From G963665815 sp942492065 (GTDB lineage: Bacteria > Cloacimonadota > Cloacimonadia > Cloacimonadales > JAIOQZ01), in the NCBI GenBank assembly GCA_942492065.1, contig CALODV010000013.1:558001-622000 (forward strand): a stretch of DNA of 64,000 nucleotides. The letters run 5' to 3'. The position numbers were made by a program, and so were the translations under genes. The notes beneath the pieces are model-generated. The model was given only the letters and a program-made list of their open reading frames with translations. It had not been told where the DNA came from and made no database searches. Shown piece after piece: positions 8,575-18,500 of this stretch. Within the stretch, counting starts at the first letter, position 1. Every line of letters starts with the position of its first letter.

Positions 8575-8708
8575 GGATTATTTCTTTCCTCTTTTTAAAA
8601 TTTCATAATGTTAACTATGTGATATTATACAGTCTAAATATAAGTTATGCAAGTTTTTTTCTTGCTCATGAATACATTTCTAGTAAAATTAGTTTTTAAG
8701 GAGATTAT

Positions 8709-9659
8709 ATGAAAGTTTTTTTAACGAGAAAGATACCGTCAAAAGCAATGGAAGCTTTTGAAAAGAATTTTGAATTCATTTATAATAAAGAAGATAGGGT
8801 TCTAACCAAATCAGAAATACTTGACGGTATTAAATGGTGCGATATACTATGCTGCATGCTGAATGACAAGATTGACAGAGATATTGTCGAAGCAAACCAG
8901 GAACTCAAAGCAATTTGTAATTATGCTGTCGGCTATAATAATATAGATATTCAGGCAGCTGCTGAGAATAACATACCGGTAACTAATACGCCGGGAGTCC
9001 TGACTGAGACTACAGCAGAGCTGGCCTGGGCACTAATGTTTGCCTGCTCAAGAAGGATAGCAGAGTCAGATAAATTTGTCAGAGATGGAAAATTCCACTG
9101 CTGGGCACCGACAATGCTTCTTGGCACAGATTTATACGGTAAAACACTCGGAGTAATCGGTGCCGGAAGAATAGGCCGGGCTTTTGCAGAAAAAGCTGCT
9201 GCTTTCAAGATGAAGATTCTTTATACTAACAGATCAGCCAAGCCAGAGTTTGAGAAAAAATGCTCTGCTGTAAAGGTTTCATTGGAGCAGATTCTGGCAG
9301 AATCCGATTTCCTCAGCCTTAATGTACCTCTGACAGATGAAACCCACCACCTTATAACTTTGAAAGAGCTGAAACAAATGAAGAGCACTGCAATAATTAT
9401 CAATACATCGCGTGGATCGGTTATTAAAGAAGATGATCTTTGCCATGCTCTGGAGAATGGTATTATCCGAGGTGCCGGACTGGATGTATATGAGTTTGAA
9501 CCAAAAGTAACAGATAAACTAATTAAGCTGAACAATACAGTCCTTACTCCACATATTGGAAGCGGCAGTGTTGAAACCAGGACTAAAATGGGGCTGATGA
9601 TGTGTGATAATGCAATAGCTATAAGAGATGGAAAAACTCCTCCAAATCTGGTGAGATAG
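8709..9659 (+). CDS. D-isomer-specific 2-hydroxyacid dehydrogenase
   Basis: This 316-residue NAD(P)-dependent dehydrogenase is of the glyoxylate/hydroxypyruvate reductase type. The nucleotide-binding GAGRIG is at residues 151-156. The catalytic triad is visible as Arg235 (NTSRGS), Glu264 (DVYEFEP) and His282 (LTPHIGSGS). The segment after the second strand reads TNRS (173-176) rather than an acidic residue, which suggests NADP(H) preference; that is inference. The start has an AAGGAG site. The gene is followed 9 bases later by a BtpA-family gene, so the two are probably co-transcribed. The actual hydroxyacid substrate cannot be told from the sequence. Confidence 0.88.
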   Translation: MKVFLTRKIPSKAMEAFEKNFEFIYNKEDRVLTKSEILDGIKWCDILCCMLNDKIDRDIVEANQELKAICNYAVGYNNIDIQAAAENNIPVTNTPGVLTETTAELAWALMFACSRRIAESDKFVRDGKFHCWAPTMLLGTDLYGKTLGVIGAGRIGRAFAEKAAAFKMKILYTNRSAKPEFEKKCSAVKVSLEQILAESDFLSLNVPLTDETHHLITLKELKQMKSTAIIINTSRGSVIKEDDLCHALENGIIRGAGLDVYEFEPKVTDKLIKLNNTVLTPHIGSGSVETRTKMGLMMCDNAIAIRDGKTPPNLVR

Positions 9660-9668
9660 GATTTAATT

Positions 9669-10466
9669 ATGCAGATTATTGAAAAAGGAAAGAAAACTGT
9701 CATTGGAATGATACATACAATAGCCTCACCCGGTACACCAAAATATGGGAATTCAATTAATGAGATTATAGATAAAGCATGTTCTGAAGCTGAAATTTAC
9801 AGTAAATATAATTTTGACACTATCATTCTGGAAAACATGCATGATGTTCCCTACATGAACAGAAAAGTTGGTCCTGAGGTTACAGCTGTTATGACTGCTG
9901 TAGCATTAAACGTCAGGAAAATTTTCCCGGGCAGCATCGGGATTCAGATTCTGGCAGGAGCAAACAGCGATGCCTTGGCAATAGCTCTTGCAGCAAACCT
10001 GCAGTTCATAAGGGCAGAGGGATTTGTCTATTCTCACATAGCAGATGAAGGAATGATGAATGCCTGTGCAGGAGAACTTCTCAGATACAGAAAGAACATA
10101 GGAGCTGACCATATTAAAGTATTCACAGATATCAAGAAAAAACACTCCTCCCACTCTATTACAAGTGATGTTAATTTGACTGAAACTGCAAGAGCTGCCG
10201 AATTTTTTCTGAGTGACGGTCTTATTGTCACAGGAGCTTCAACCGGATTACCTGCAGATGTTAATGATGCAGAGCAACTATACAGCTCCACAAATTTACC
10301 GATTATGATAGGATCCGGTATTACAGCATCAAATGTAAAGGATTATCTTCCTTGCGCAGATGGCTTTATTGTTGGATCTTTCTTCAAGGACAACAATTTT
10401 TGGGCAAATCAAATAAATACTAAAAACATTGAATCTTTACTCTCTGCAATGTCTTGCTATATTTAA
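9669..10466 (+). CDS. BtpA/SgcQ-family TIM-barrel protein
   Basis: This 265-residue protein matches the BtpA family of predicted phosphate-binding TIM barrels, named after a cyanobacterial photosystem I biogenesis factor. In non-photosynthetic bacteria its role is unknown. Recognisable blocks are VIGMIHTIASPGTPKYG near the N-terminus, ILENMHDVPY, GIQILAGANSDALAIA, IRAEGFVYSHIADEG and the C-terminal IGSGITASNV...ADGFIVGSFFK phosphate-loop region. Homologues often sit near sugar or nucleoside catabolic genes. Here the partner is the 2-hydroxyacid dehydrogenase 9 bases upstream, hinting at a small carbohydrate-acid pathway (inference). Confidence 0.85.
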   Translation: MQIIEKGKKTVIGMIHTIASPGTPKYGNSINEIIDKACSEAEIYSKYNFDTIILENMHDVPYMNRKVGPEVTAVMTAVALNVRKIFPGSIGIQILAGANSDALAIALAANLQFIRAEGFVYSHIADEGMMNACAGELLRYRKNIGADHIKVFTDIKKKHSSHSITSDVNLTETARAAEFFLSDGLIVTGASTGLPADVNDAEQLYSSTNLPIMIGSGITASNVKDYLPCADGFIVGSFFKDNNFWANQINTKNIESLLSAMSCYI

Positions 10467-10818
10467 CATTATTTTGTTGTTAACAGGGTTAAATTTTTAT
10501 TTCACCCAAGCAAATATATTTAATTAATAAACTTATTGACACGAATCTTATAGGATATTTTTGAGTACGTCTCATAATTTGTTATTCAAATACCTATTAT
10601 GTGCAGTTTAACGAATTATCTAGGCTTTCTAACTCGAACTCAATATTGAATCTGGGAACAATATTTAATGTATAAAATTTATATAATCCCAGTATCAATT
10701 TGATAGTAGTTATTGAATCATTTACCGGAAAATTAGTCTAAGTTATTGAAAAATATAGTTTAATTTTCTGGAATACGAATTGCAAATGATTTAGAATAAA
10801 AAAATATCAGGTGGTGTT
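10467..10818. other. AT-rich intergenic region upstream of the TonB receptor
   Basis: No credible gene, tRNA or riboswitch fold is seen in these 352 bases. The stretch presumably holds the promoter for the TonB-dependent receptor gene. A GGTGG ribosome-binding site lies just before its ATG. No Fur-like or other palindromic operator stood out. Confidence 0.5.
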
Positions 10819-13167
10819 ATGAAATTAAGAGCAGTCTTACTTGTTCTCTTTATGATCATCTCAATAACTGTCTTTGCCGTGTCAGTCAATGGATACGTTA
10901 TTGAAAAAGAAAGTGGTGAACCTGTAATTGGGGCCGCAGTCTTTGTAATGGGGACAAATCTCGGACAGTTTACAAATAAGAAAGGTTTTTTCATCCTTAA
11001 TAATGTTCCGGAGGGTGAAGTAAAAATTGTTGTTCAAAAGTATGGCTACAAACCTGCAACATACCCTTTAACATTGAAAAAGAACTCTGATCAGTTCCTT
11101 ACAGCTGAAATCGAAAGAGCAGTCTTGAAAGGGCAGGAAATTAAAGTAGTAGATAAAGCAGTGAAAAGAGAAATTAATTCTCGAATTGTTAAGATAGGTA
11201 CGATCAATCAGGACACACAAATGCTGAAAGAAGTGGTTGGTGTAGCCGAAGCAGATGTTTTCAGATCTCTGCAGGCTCTTCCGGGAGTTACACCTGTTTC
11301 AGATTTCTCCAGCGGTCTATATGTTAGAGGTGGAAGTCCTGACCAAAACCTTATTCTTCTCGATAATATTGATGTATACAATCCATCTCACTTTGGTGGT
11401 TTATTCAGTACATTCAATACTGATGCTGTGAAAAACGTTGAATTAATGAAAGGTGGTTTTCCTGCCAAATACGGTGGAAGATTGTCTTCCGTTCTGGATA
11501 TCACCAATCGGGATGGTAATAGAAAAGAAATGAAAGGAATAGCCAGAATCAGTATTCTGAGTTCCAGTGCAACGATAGAAAGCCCATGGCGGATCAGCAA
11601 ACAGAAAGGTTCAGTAATGGGATCCTTCAGAAGAACTTATCTTGATATTGCAGATAAAATGCTTGATTTAGGTTTACCGGATTTCTATTTCTATGATGGT
11701 CATTTCAAAGTAAATTATGATATATCTCAAAAAGACAAACTCAGTACAAGTGCTTACTTTGGTAAAGATGTTCTGAAAATAGACACAGGCAGTAACCTGG
11801 ACATCAGCTGGGGAAATGAGACAGGAACAATGCAGTGGACACACATTTTCGGTTCACGTTTGTTTTCACAATTCATTTTAGCGGGATCTCATTTCAAATC
11901 TTCATTAAAGTATTATAATGAAGAATCCAGCTTCGACAGAATTAATGATATCAAAGATCTGACCTCAAAAGCAATGTTCACATGGACTCCCGTACTCGAA
12001 CACGTAGTCGATTTCGGAGTAGAAACAAAATATAACAGAATTATATTCAAGACTGAGTCCAACGCTCAGCTTGATTCACTGACATTTCCAAAAATTGATA
12101 TCAGCTCTGTCACAAGTGCTGCCTACATTCAGGACAGTTGGGATTTTACACCGCTTTGGACATTCCAGCCGGGAATCAGATTCACTTATATCACAGGTGA
12201 AACAGATTACAAAAAAGATGATACCCGGACCAGTTACTTCAAAGTATCTCCAAGAGCCGCTTTGCGATATAAACTGACTGAAAACAGTAATGTTTCTGCA
12301 TCCTATGGCAAATTCTATCAATATCTAAGTCTGATTGGTAACGATGAAGCCAGCCCTCTGGATTTATGGTTCCCCATAGACAATACAGTTCCACCGGGAG
12401 AATCAGATCACTACATACTCGGTTACAAAGCCGAATTGTGGGAAAAACTTGGATTAGACTTTGAGATATTCTACAAAACTTATAAGAACCTTGTTGAGTT
12501 TCGTCCGGAAGTAGATTATGAGTGGAATAATGATACGGGAACCCTCTCAGATGCTCTTAATCTTGGTAAAGGTTACTCTTATGGTGCAGATGTTCTTTTA
12601 AGGACTGATTATAATTCACTTAAGGGATTTATAGGTTATACATTCAGTAAAACAAAGAGAAAGATCAACTATACGAATATTGACCCTGAAACCGGAGAAG
12701 AGAAATATTACTTTCCTAAATATGACAGAACAAATCAGATCAATATTGTTCAGAACCTGAATGTCAGCGAATTAAATGGTCGTTATTTCTGGGGTTCCGA
12801 GTTTGTAACTGGAATTAGCTATTCTTATATGACCGGGCAGCCTACTCAAAAACCCGAGCATATAATTCTCAGCGATGAGTATCCTGGAAATCCTAAATTC
12901 CTTTACAGCTATAAAGATGCTGAAAGATTACCGGCATATTCCAGATTTGATGTAAGTTTTAAGTTTAGGTGGAAAACTTCCTGGGGTTCAATCGAGCCTT
13001 ATTTTGAAATAGTCAATGTGTTCAATCACCAGAATATCTGGTACAGAAGGTATCTTCCTGATGCAAAACTGGGTGAGAATGAAGGTGAATTCATATTCTC
13101 TGTAAAAGAAGAAGACACTATGATGTTCCCAAGAATTCCGTTTATCGGTGTGAACATTGAGTGGTAA
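10819..13167 (+). CDS. TonB-dependent outer-membrane receptor
   Basis: This 782-residue protein has a signal peptide (about 1-21), a CarboxypepD_reg-like beta-sandwich (about 24-100), a plug domain (about 130-240) and a 22-strand-type beta-barrel to a terminal aromatic residue (NIEW). The plug is recognised by ALPGVTPVSDFSSGLYVRGG, LLDNIDVYNPSHFGG and VELMKGGFPAKYGGRLSSVLD. These receptors import siderophores, vitamins, peptides or sugars using TonB energy. The substrate is not evident. A DUF4249-type lipoprotein gene follows 9 bases downstream, a pairing common in Bacteroidota. Confidence 0.93.
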   Translation: MKLRAVLLVLFMIISITVFAVSVNGYVIEKESGEPVIGAAVFVMGTNLGQFTNKKGFFILNNVPEGEVKIVVQKYGYKPATYPLTLKKNSDQFLTAEIERAVLKGQEIKVVDKAVKREINSRIVKIGTINQDTQMLKEVVGVAEADVFRSLQALPGVTPVSDFSSGLYVRGGSPDQNLILLDNIDVYNPSHFGGLFSTFNTDAVKNVELMKGGFPAKYGGRLSSVLDITNRDGNRKEMKGIARISILSSSATIESPWRISKQKGSVMGSFRRTYLDIADKMLDLGLPDFYFYDGHFKVNYDISQKDKLSTSAYFGKDVLKIDTGSNLDISWGNETGTMQWTHIFGSRLFSQFILAGSHFKSSLKYYNEESSFDRINDIKDLTSKAMFTWTPVLEHVVDFGVETKYNRIIFKTESNAQLDSLTFPKIDISSVTSAAYIQDSWDFTPLWTFQPGIRFTYITGETDYKKDDTRTSYFKVSPRAALRYKLTENSNVSASYGKFYQYLSLIGNDEASPLDLWFPIDNTVPPGESDHYILGYKAELWEKLGLDFEIFYKTYKNLVEFRPEVDYEWNNDTGTLSDALNLGKGYSYGADVLLRTDYNSLKGFIGYTFSKTKRKINYTNIDPETGEEKYYFPKYDRTNQINIVQNLNVSELNGRYFWGSEFVTGISYSYMTGQPTQKPEHIILSDEYPGNPKFLYSYKDAERLPAYSRFDVSFKFRWKTSWGSIEPYFEIVNVFNHQNIWYRRYLPDAKLGENEGEFIFSVKEEDTMMFPRIPFIGVNIEW

Positions 13168-13176
13168 GGAGCAGAC

Positions 13177-14091
13177 ATGAGAAAATCAATATTCATAATT
13201 TTTTTAGTCGCTATATTCTCCCTGTTGCTGACAGGATGTGAAGAATACACAAGCGGTTTAAGACATAAAAAAGACACATATAAATTTGTTTATGGCAAAC
13301 TCATCCATGGAGAGCCGATTACAGGGGCAAACAGTGTAAAAGTTTCGAATTCAGTAAAACTTCCCAATACTATAGAGGTGTTTGATCTTTTCGATACACT
13401 TGCTACAGTTCAAATTAGAGAAATAGAAACAGGCAATACTATAGAGCTGATGTTTACATGGGAATACGGCGGCTATGTTGATCCATCTGAGACAATGATT
13501 CCAAAGGCAGGAAATACATATCAGCTTACAGTTGTTACAGGAGATGATTCTCTATGGGCAGTTACAACTATTCCGGACTCGATCTATCTTAATCTTAACA
13601 CTTCCGTCTATAAAGACACACCAGAGGAACTCGAAGGGGTTGAGATGGAATTCAGTAAAATAGCCACAGATTATCCATTTAACATAATTACTCAGAATAA
13701 TGAAAGCATCATCCTGCATTCGTATTTTTATTGTATTGATGAATGGAATGAAGTGATGTATATTGAAAGTGATTTTGCAGATTCTGATTCTCTGGAAAGC
13801 GAAGAGGACTTTGAAGATGAGTTGACCGGATATCCACGTAAATCTCAGAATCTTTTTACTATGAAACCAGAACTCATCAATGATTATTACAACATCAAAT
13901 TTGATTTTTTCAAGGATAACTTTGCTTTCACAGGAAGATATTATATCCGCGTACATAGTATTGACGAGAATTATAATAAATATCTCTATAAACCTGATGG
14001 ATATAAGTATGGAGGAATCAATGGCGGTGCATACGGATATTTTGGTTCTGCCACAGGTAAAGAGTTTTATACCAGAGTAGTAGATAAATAG
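13177..14091 (+). CDS. DUF4249-like outer-membrane lipoprotein
   Basis: This 304-residue lipoprotein has a clear lipobox, LLTGC, with the lipidated cysteine at residue 21. The mature part resembles DUF4249, with an early VYGKLIHGEPI block and a GNTYQLTV/AVTTIPDS block. That family almost always accompanies TonB-dependent receptors and is presumed to be a surface or periplasmic partner. The gene lies 9 bases after the receptor and is closed by an intrinsic terminator. Residues 205-225 form an acidic, Ser/Glu/Asp-rich stretch. Confidence 0.75.
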   Translation: MRKSIFIIFLVAIFSLLLTGCEEYTSGLRHKKDTYKFVYGKLIHGEPITGANSVKVSNSVKLPNTIEVFDLFDTLATVQIREIETGNTIELMFTWEYGGYVDPSETMIPKAGNTYQLTVVTGDDSLWAVTTIPDSIYLNLNTSVYKDTPEELEGVEMEFSKIATDYPFNIITQNNESIILHSYFYCIDEWNEVMYIESDFADSDSLESEEDFEDELTGYPRKSQNLFTMKPELINDYYNIKFDFFKDNFAFTGRYYIRVHSIDENYNKYLYKPDGYKYGGINGGAYGYFGSATGKEFYTRVVDK

Positions 14092-14112
14092 TTTCAAAAA
14101 TAATATATTTCT

Positions 14113-14139
14113 GCCTCGGATTACTCCGAGGCTTTTTTT
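14113..14139 (+). terminator. intrinsic terminator after the TonB receptor/lipoprotein pair
   Basis: An 8-bp GC-rich stem (gcctcgga / tccgaggc) with a four-base loop is followed by seven T residues. It sits 21 bases after the lipoprotein stop codon. Confidence 0.9.
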
Positions 14140-14152
14140 ATAGTTAATGAAA

Positions 14153-14182
14153 CAAAAAAAAGCCTGTCTGCAAAGACAGGCT
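14153..14182 (-). terminator. intrinsic terminator for the DUF134 gene
   Basis: A 9-bp stem (agcctgtct / agacaggct) with a gcaa loop is followed, on the minus strand, by eight T residues. It lies about 20 bases past the stop of the DUF134 gene. Confidence 0.9.
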
Positions 14183-14202
14183 TCAAAAAAGGGTTTGAGA
14201 AA

Positions 14203-14643
14203 TTATTTTTTCTCAAGGCAGCATTTGCCATGACCGTAGAAGTTAGCGTGATCAAATAGATCATCACTTCCACAGTTTTCACATTTTTTCAGTTCTTCAT
14301 CCATTTTGATGGTGTGTTTGTGACCACATTTCTTACATTCGATAATGTTGTTGATGAAGTAGATTTGACCGCCATTCACTACAAGCTGTTGACCATCAAT
14401 TAACATTGTGGAAACTTTTGCTCTTGCACTTTCTATCAATCTTGAGAAAGTAGGTCTTGAAACCTTCATGTGTTCTGCTGATGTTACATGATCATATGAA
14501 AGGTAATCAGCGAGTCTGATAGCTTCATATTCATCAATACTGAGTTCTACGATGTGGGAACTCTTGTTCTTTTTGACAACTGGTTTGAATCTGTTAAACA
14601 AAGGTGGATTACAGATTTCTCGTTTTTTCTTTGGTCTACTCAT
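14203..14643 (-). CDS. DUF134-family DNA-binding protein with C-terminal zinc ribbon
   Basis: This 146-residue protein starts MSRPKKKR, the usual opening of the DUF134 family of predicted DNA-binding proteins. A helix-turn-helix lies at about residues 47-85, including ELSIDEYEAIRLAD and VSRPTFSRLIESAR. A C-terminal zinc ribbon has two CxxC pairs (CKKCGH and CENCGS). I chose the ATG at 14643 because it has a GGAG site and matches the family start; the frame is open a further 13 codons upstream. Neighbouring DUF134 genes in anaerobes are often linked to NifB/dinitrogenase-cofactor-like (NifX) proteins, but none is adjacent here. Confidence 0.85.
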   Translation of the reverse strand: MSRPKKKREICNPPLFNRFKPVVKKNKSSHIVELSIDEYEAIRLADYLSYDHVTSAEHMKVSRPTFSRLIESARAKVSTMLIDGQQLVVNGGQIYFINNIIECKKCGHKHTIKMDEELKKCENCGSDDLFDHANFYGHGKCCLEKK

Positions 14644-14922
14644 TGATTTACTCCGGTATTTCTTATTTTGATCTAGAATCAAATAGATTTACATTTTCTA
14701 TATCCTTAATTACGTCCGGCTGATAAAATTGTCAAACTCTATTTTGAAAATCTGTAATAAAAGCTTTCATATTTTTTGACATACAATAAAGTAAGCTAGC
14801 ATATGTTCTCTGATATTCATTGTATACACTTGTCCGAATCCGCATTCACTTTTATTTGACAGCTTTTTGTAGAGCAAAACTGACATAATTGTAACAAAAG
14901 GATTTAAAAATACAGAAAAAAC

Positions 14923-14967
14923 TTGACGAATACTACCCGAGTAATTACTCATTGAGTATAAACTCAA
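14923..14967 (+). promoter_or_regulatory. promoter and nested palindromic operator of the first TetR gene
   Basis: A TTGACG -35-like hexamer (14923-14928) is followed, 17 bases later, by TACTCA (14946-14951) in the -10 position. Three nested inverted repeats lie over and after it: gagtaattactc (14939-14950), tactcattgagta (14946-14958) and ttgagtataaactcaa (14952-14967). The last one, TTGAG-N6-CTCAA, ends 9 bases before the TetR ATG. It matches the palindrome at the second TetR gene near 57.8 kb. Autorepression is the likely purpose (inference). Confidence 0.65.
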
Positions 14968-14976
14968 CGAGGAATC

Positions 14977-15576
14977 ATGAAAAAAAGAGAACTCCAAAAA
15001 CTTAATACCAGAAACAAAATTACGGATGTTGCTGAAAATCTATTCTGTGAAAAGGGGATTATCAACACTAAAACCATTGACATTGCTAAAGCAGCAGGAA
15101 TTGCCCATGGAACACTTTTCTCCCATTTTGAGACGCGTGATCTCCTGGTTGAAACAATACTGAACAAAAAACTGGAGCATTTCACTGAGCAGTTTCTTGA
15201 AACAAGCCACAACCAACCTCAATTCTTCACTGCTGTAAACAAACTTCTGGATCTTATTGCACTGCACGAGGTTTTCTTCTCTGTAATTTTCAGAGAATTA
15301 CCCTTGGTTAATGAGAATCTCAGAAATATGATTATCTATAGATTTTCTATAATAGAACTGTATGTTCTAAAAATGTTTGAGGCTTACCTGAGCTCGAATA
15401 GTATTAACACCACACTAAACCCGGAAATCATCATTCAACACTTCTTCTCTCTGATTATTCATTATCTCAATTTCAGACAGATTCTTAATTTCCGAACATC
15501 TGTAATCATGGAAAGGAAGCAAACAATAATGGATACTCTGACTTTTTTTATAAATGGAGGTAGAAAACATGAATAA
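14977..15576 (+). CDS. TetR/AcrR-family transcriptional regulator
   Basis: This 199-residue regulator has the N-terminal TetR helix-turn-helix, with recognition region AKAAGIAHGTLFSHFETRD at about residues 32-50. The remainder is an all-helical ligand-binding domain. Its stop codon overlaps the ATG of the GlmL-like gene by eight bases, so the two are translationally coupled. The recognition helix closely resembles that of the TetR protein at 57228-57812 (GIANGTLFAHFEN), and both genes carry a TTGAG-N6-CTCAA palindrome. This points to paralogues with a shared operator. Confidence 0.88.
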   Translation: MKKRELQKLNTRNKITDVAENLFCEKGIINTKTIDIAKAAGIAHGTLFSHFETRDLLVETILNKKLEHFTEQFLETSHNQPQFFTAVNKLLDLIALHEVFFSVIFRELPLVNENLRNMIIYRFSIIELYVLKMFEAYLSSNSINTTLNPEIIIQHFFSLIIHYLNFRQILNFRTSVIMERKQTIMDTLTFFINGGRKHE

Positions 15577-18500
15577 GTTGAGGACTTGCACCAGTTGCGG
15601 CAGGATTTTAGATTCTACTGAAGAATCTGATATCTGCAGTAGATGCTGCGGTAAAAACGGGTTTCATAACAACATGTCTTCCGTGAAAATGGATCTTGAA
15701 AATGACTTCGTAAATAAATTGAACTTAAACCGGGAAATCAGTTCTAAAATGATTTCTGACAATCTTAAAAACATTCACTATTGGTTGAAGAAGGATCAGA
15801 AAATGCAAAACAAAACTAAAATCATCATATCAGATATTGGCAGTACAACAACAAAATGCATGCTGCTCACTAAAGAAAGTAACAAGTGGAGCATTAATGG
15901 GTACGAAACAGCACTTACGACAGTCGAAGCTCCTGCAGAAGACGTCGTTATAGGTATACTGGATGCTGTTCGAAAGCTTGAGAAAAGCACTAATTCCAAA
16001 CTGATAGATGATAGTGAAACACTATCCCTTAACAACGATATCCTCTACCTCAGCACAAGCAGCGCCGGTGGTGGTCTGCAGATTGCCGTTATCGGACTTA
16101 CATTATTTGACTCAGCCAGCAGTGCCAAAAGAGCAGCGTACGGAGCAGGTGGAGTAATTCTTGACACTTTCGCAATAGACGACAGGAGATCAGCCATAGA
16201 GCAAATGCGAGCAATGCAGTCCCTCCATCCTGACATGATACTTTTCAGCGGAGGAACAGACAGCGGAGCTATCAGTGGAATAGTAAGACTTGCTGAACTT
16301 CTGAGTATAGCCGAACTTAAAGGAAAATTCCTTGGAAACAGTAAAACCCCTCTTATCTTTGCTGGTAATGTTAAAGCTCGTCATTTCATTGAATCATCTT
16401 TAAGAAAACACTACGATCTGAATTTTGCTCCAAACCTCAGACCTGAAATGAAAAAAGAAAATCTCGAACCTACCCGGGAAAAGATTCATGATATTTTCAT
16501 GAACTCGGTTATGGAAAAAGCACCCGGTTACTCAAAAGTAAAAAAAGCTGTTCATGATTCTATCATACCGACACCTCTTGGAGTTATCAAATCACTGGAA
16601 TTAATCAGTTCAAGGATGCAGAAGAATGTCATAGCTGTAGATATTGGAGGGGCAACAACTGATGTCTTTTCGAATATTCTTGGTCATTATTACAGAACCG
16701 TGAGTGCGAACTACGGTATGAGCTACAGTATTACAAATGTTGTTAAAGACTCCGGTGAGGAATGGATCAATTCAGACTTCCCAATAAACCTCGATATCAA
16801 TAATATACGTAACTACTGCGGAAACAAAATGCTCAATCCCGATAAAGTACCTCAAAACAATACACAGCTCTTCATAGAACACACTATTGCTCACCATGCT
16901 ATTAAAATGTCAAGACATCACCATATGAGTATGCACTTCAATACAGAAAAGATCGGATTTCTGGATCGCATGAAGAAACAGGAAAAAATGGATAAATTTC
17001 TGGAAATCATGTATGTAGAAAAGAAAATGGAAGAACGCAGATTCCACGAAAAAGACATTGATATAATGATTGGCTCCGGAGGAATATTCTCGCATGTGGA
17101 AAATCTACAGCAAGCTGCAATCATTCTGATAAGATCACTTAATCCATCAGGTATTACTGAACTCTGGAGAGATAAGAAATTCATCAGCCCTCATCTTGGC
17201 AAGCTCAGTGATGTTGACAGCAGTCTTGCCGAAGAGCTTCTTTTAGAATCTTGCTTTGAAAAAATAGGGCTTCACTTAAAACCATTCGGAAATATTAAAA
17301 AATCAGGACAGAGACTCGGTAAAATTAAAGTTAACGGTAAAGAATATGAAATCAAAGCTGACGATTTCCTCTTCATTGACAATCCTGATAGCGAAGAAGT
17401 GGTAATTGAAGCTGAATTTGAAAAGAACATATTCATTAATAATGTACATGGTCCTGTAAAACTGACAACCAGTCTGCCTATTTATTTTGATACTATTATG
17501 GATAAGCAATACCTGATCAGAGACGAGTTCGTAGAAATAGGCAAATATGGAAATTTATCCAGTGAAGATTGCACTTTGACCAATCTGAAGCATATCAAAC
17601 CGGATGAAGAGGCTAAAACAGGTTACATTCATAAAATACTACCGTTCCCAGGAGATATACATGTTAAAGTTGGAGAATCAGTGACTCCGGATACAGAAAT
17701 TGGTGTTAATAATTACGACCCTCCGAGAATTTTCATCTTATCAATATTCAAACAAACAGGTTTCGCTATTGATCCGGATAAGTTTAAGCAAATTCTTTCT
17801 GTCAAGGTTGGAGACTTGGTAAAAGCCGGACAGGTAATATTTGATAACAAAGCTACTTCACTTTCGGATGAACTGAAGGGGCGACGTAAAATATACACCT
17901 GTCCCGTAACAGGCATCATAGAAAGTATAAATTATGAAAACGGAACAATCTTTGTAAGAGAGTACCAGGATTATTCCGAGAAACCTGTTAAGATAAATCT
18001 GGCAGAGCAACTCATGATAAAACCAAAGACACTTAGAGGATATTTAAAGAAGCACATTGGGGATATGGTTTATACAGGAGAAGTACTTGCTTCAATGATG
18101 GAAACCTCTAATCCTGCAATCTGCAACTCCCCCACAACAGGACTTGTTAAAGATATTGATTTCAAGAAAGGTATAATGACTATACAATATGAGAAAAAAC
18201 CTAAAAGAATGATATCACACTGTATTGGAGAAGTAACGGAAGTTGTTGATAACAAATCTGCTGTTATAAAATATTGCGGCAGCCACATAAAAGGCAAAAT
18301 AGGATTTGGAGGTGAAAGCAGTGCTCCATTGATGTATTTCAATACATTCAGGGAGATTTCCGGTTCAGATTCAATGGGAAAAGTACTTGCAGTAAATGAA
18401 TGTCCGGACATCAGCAAGCTAAATCACTTGAAAACAGAGCAATTGAAAGGGCTGATAATTCCGGGAATTGAAATGAGTGTAATAACAGAATTCATCAATA

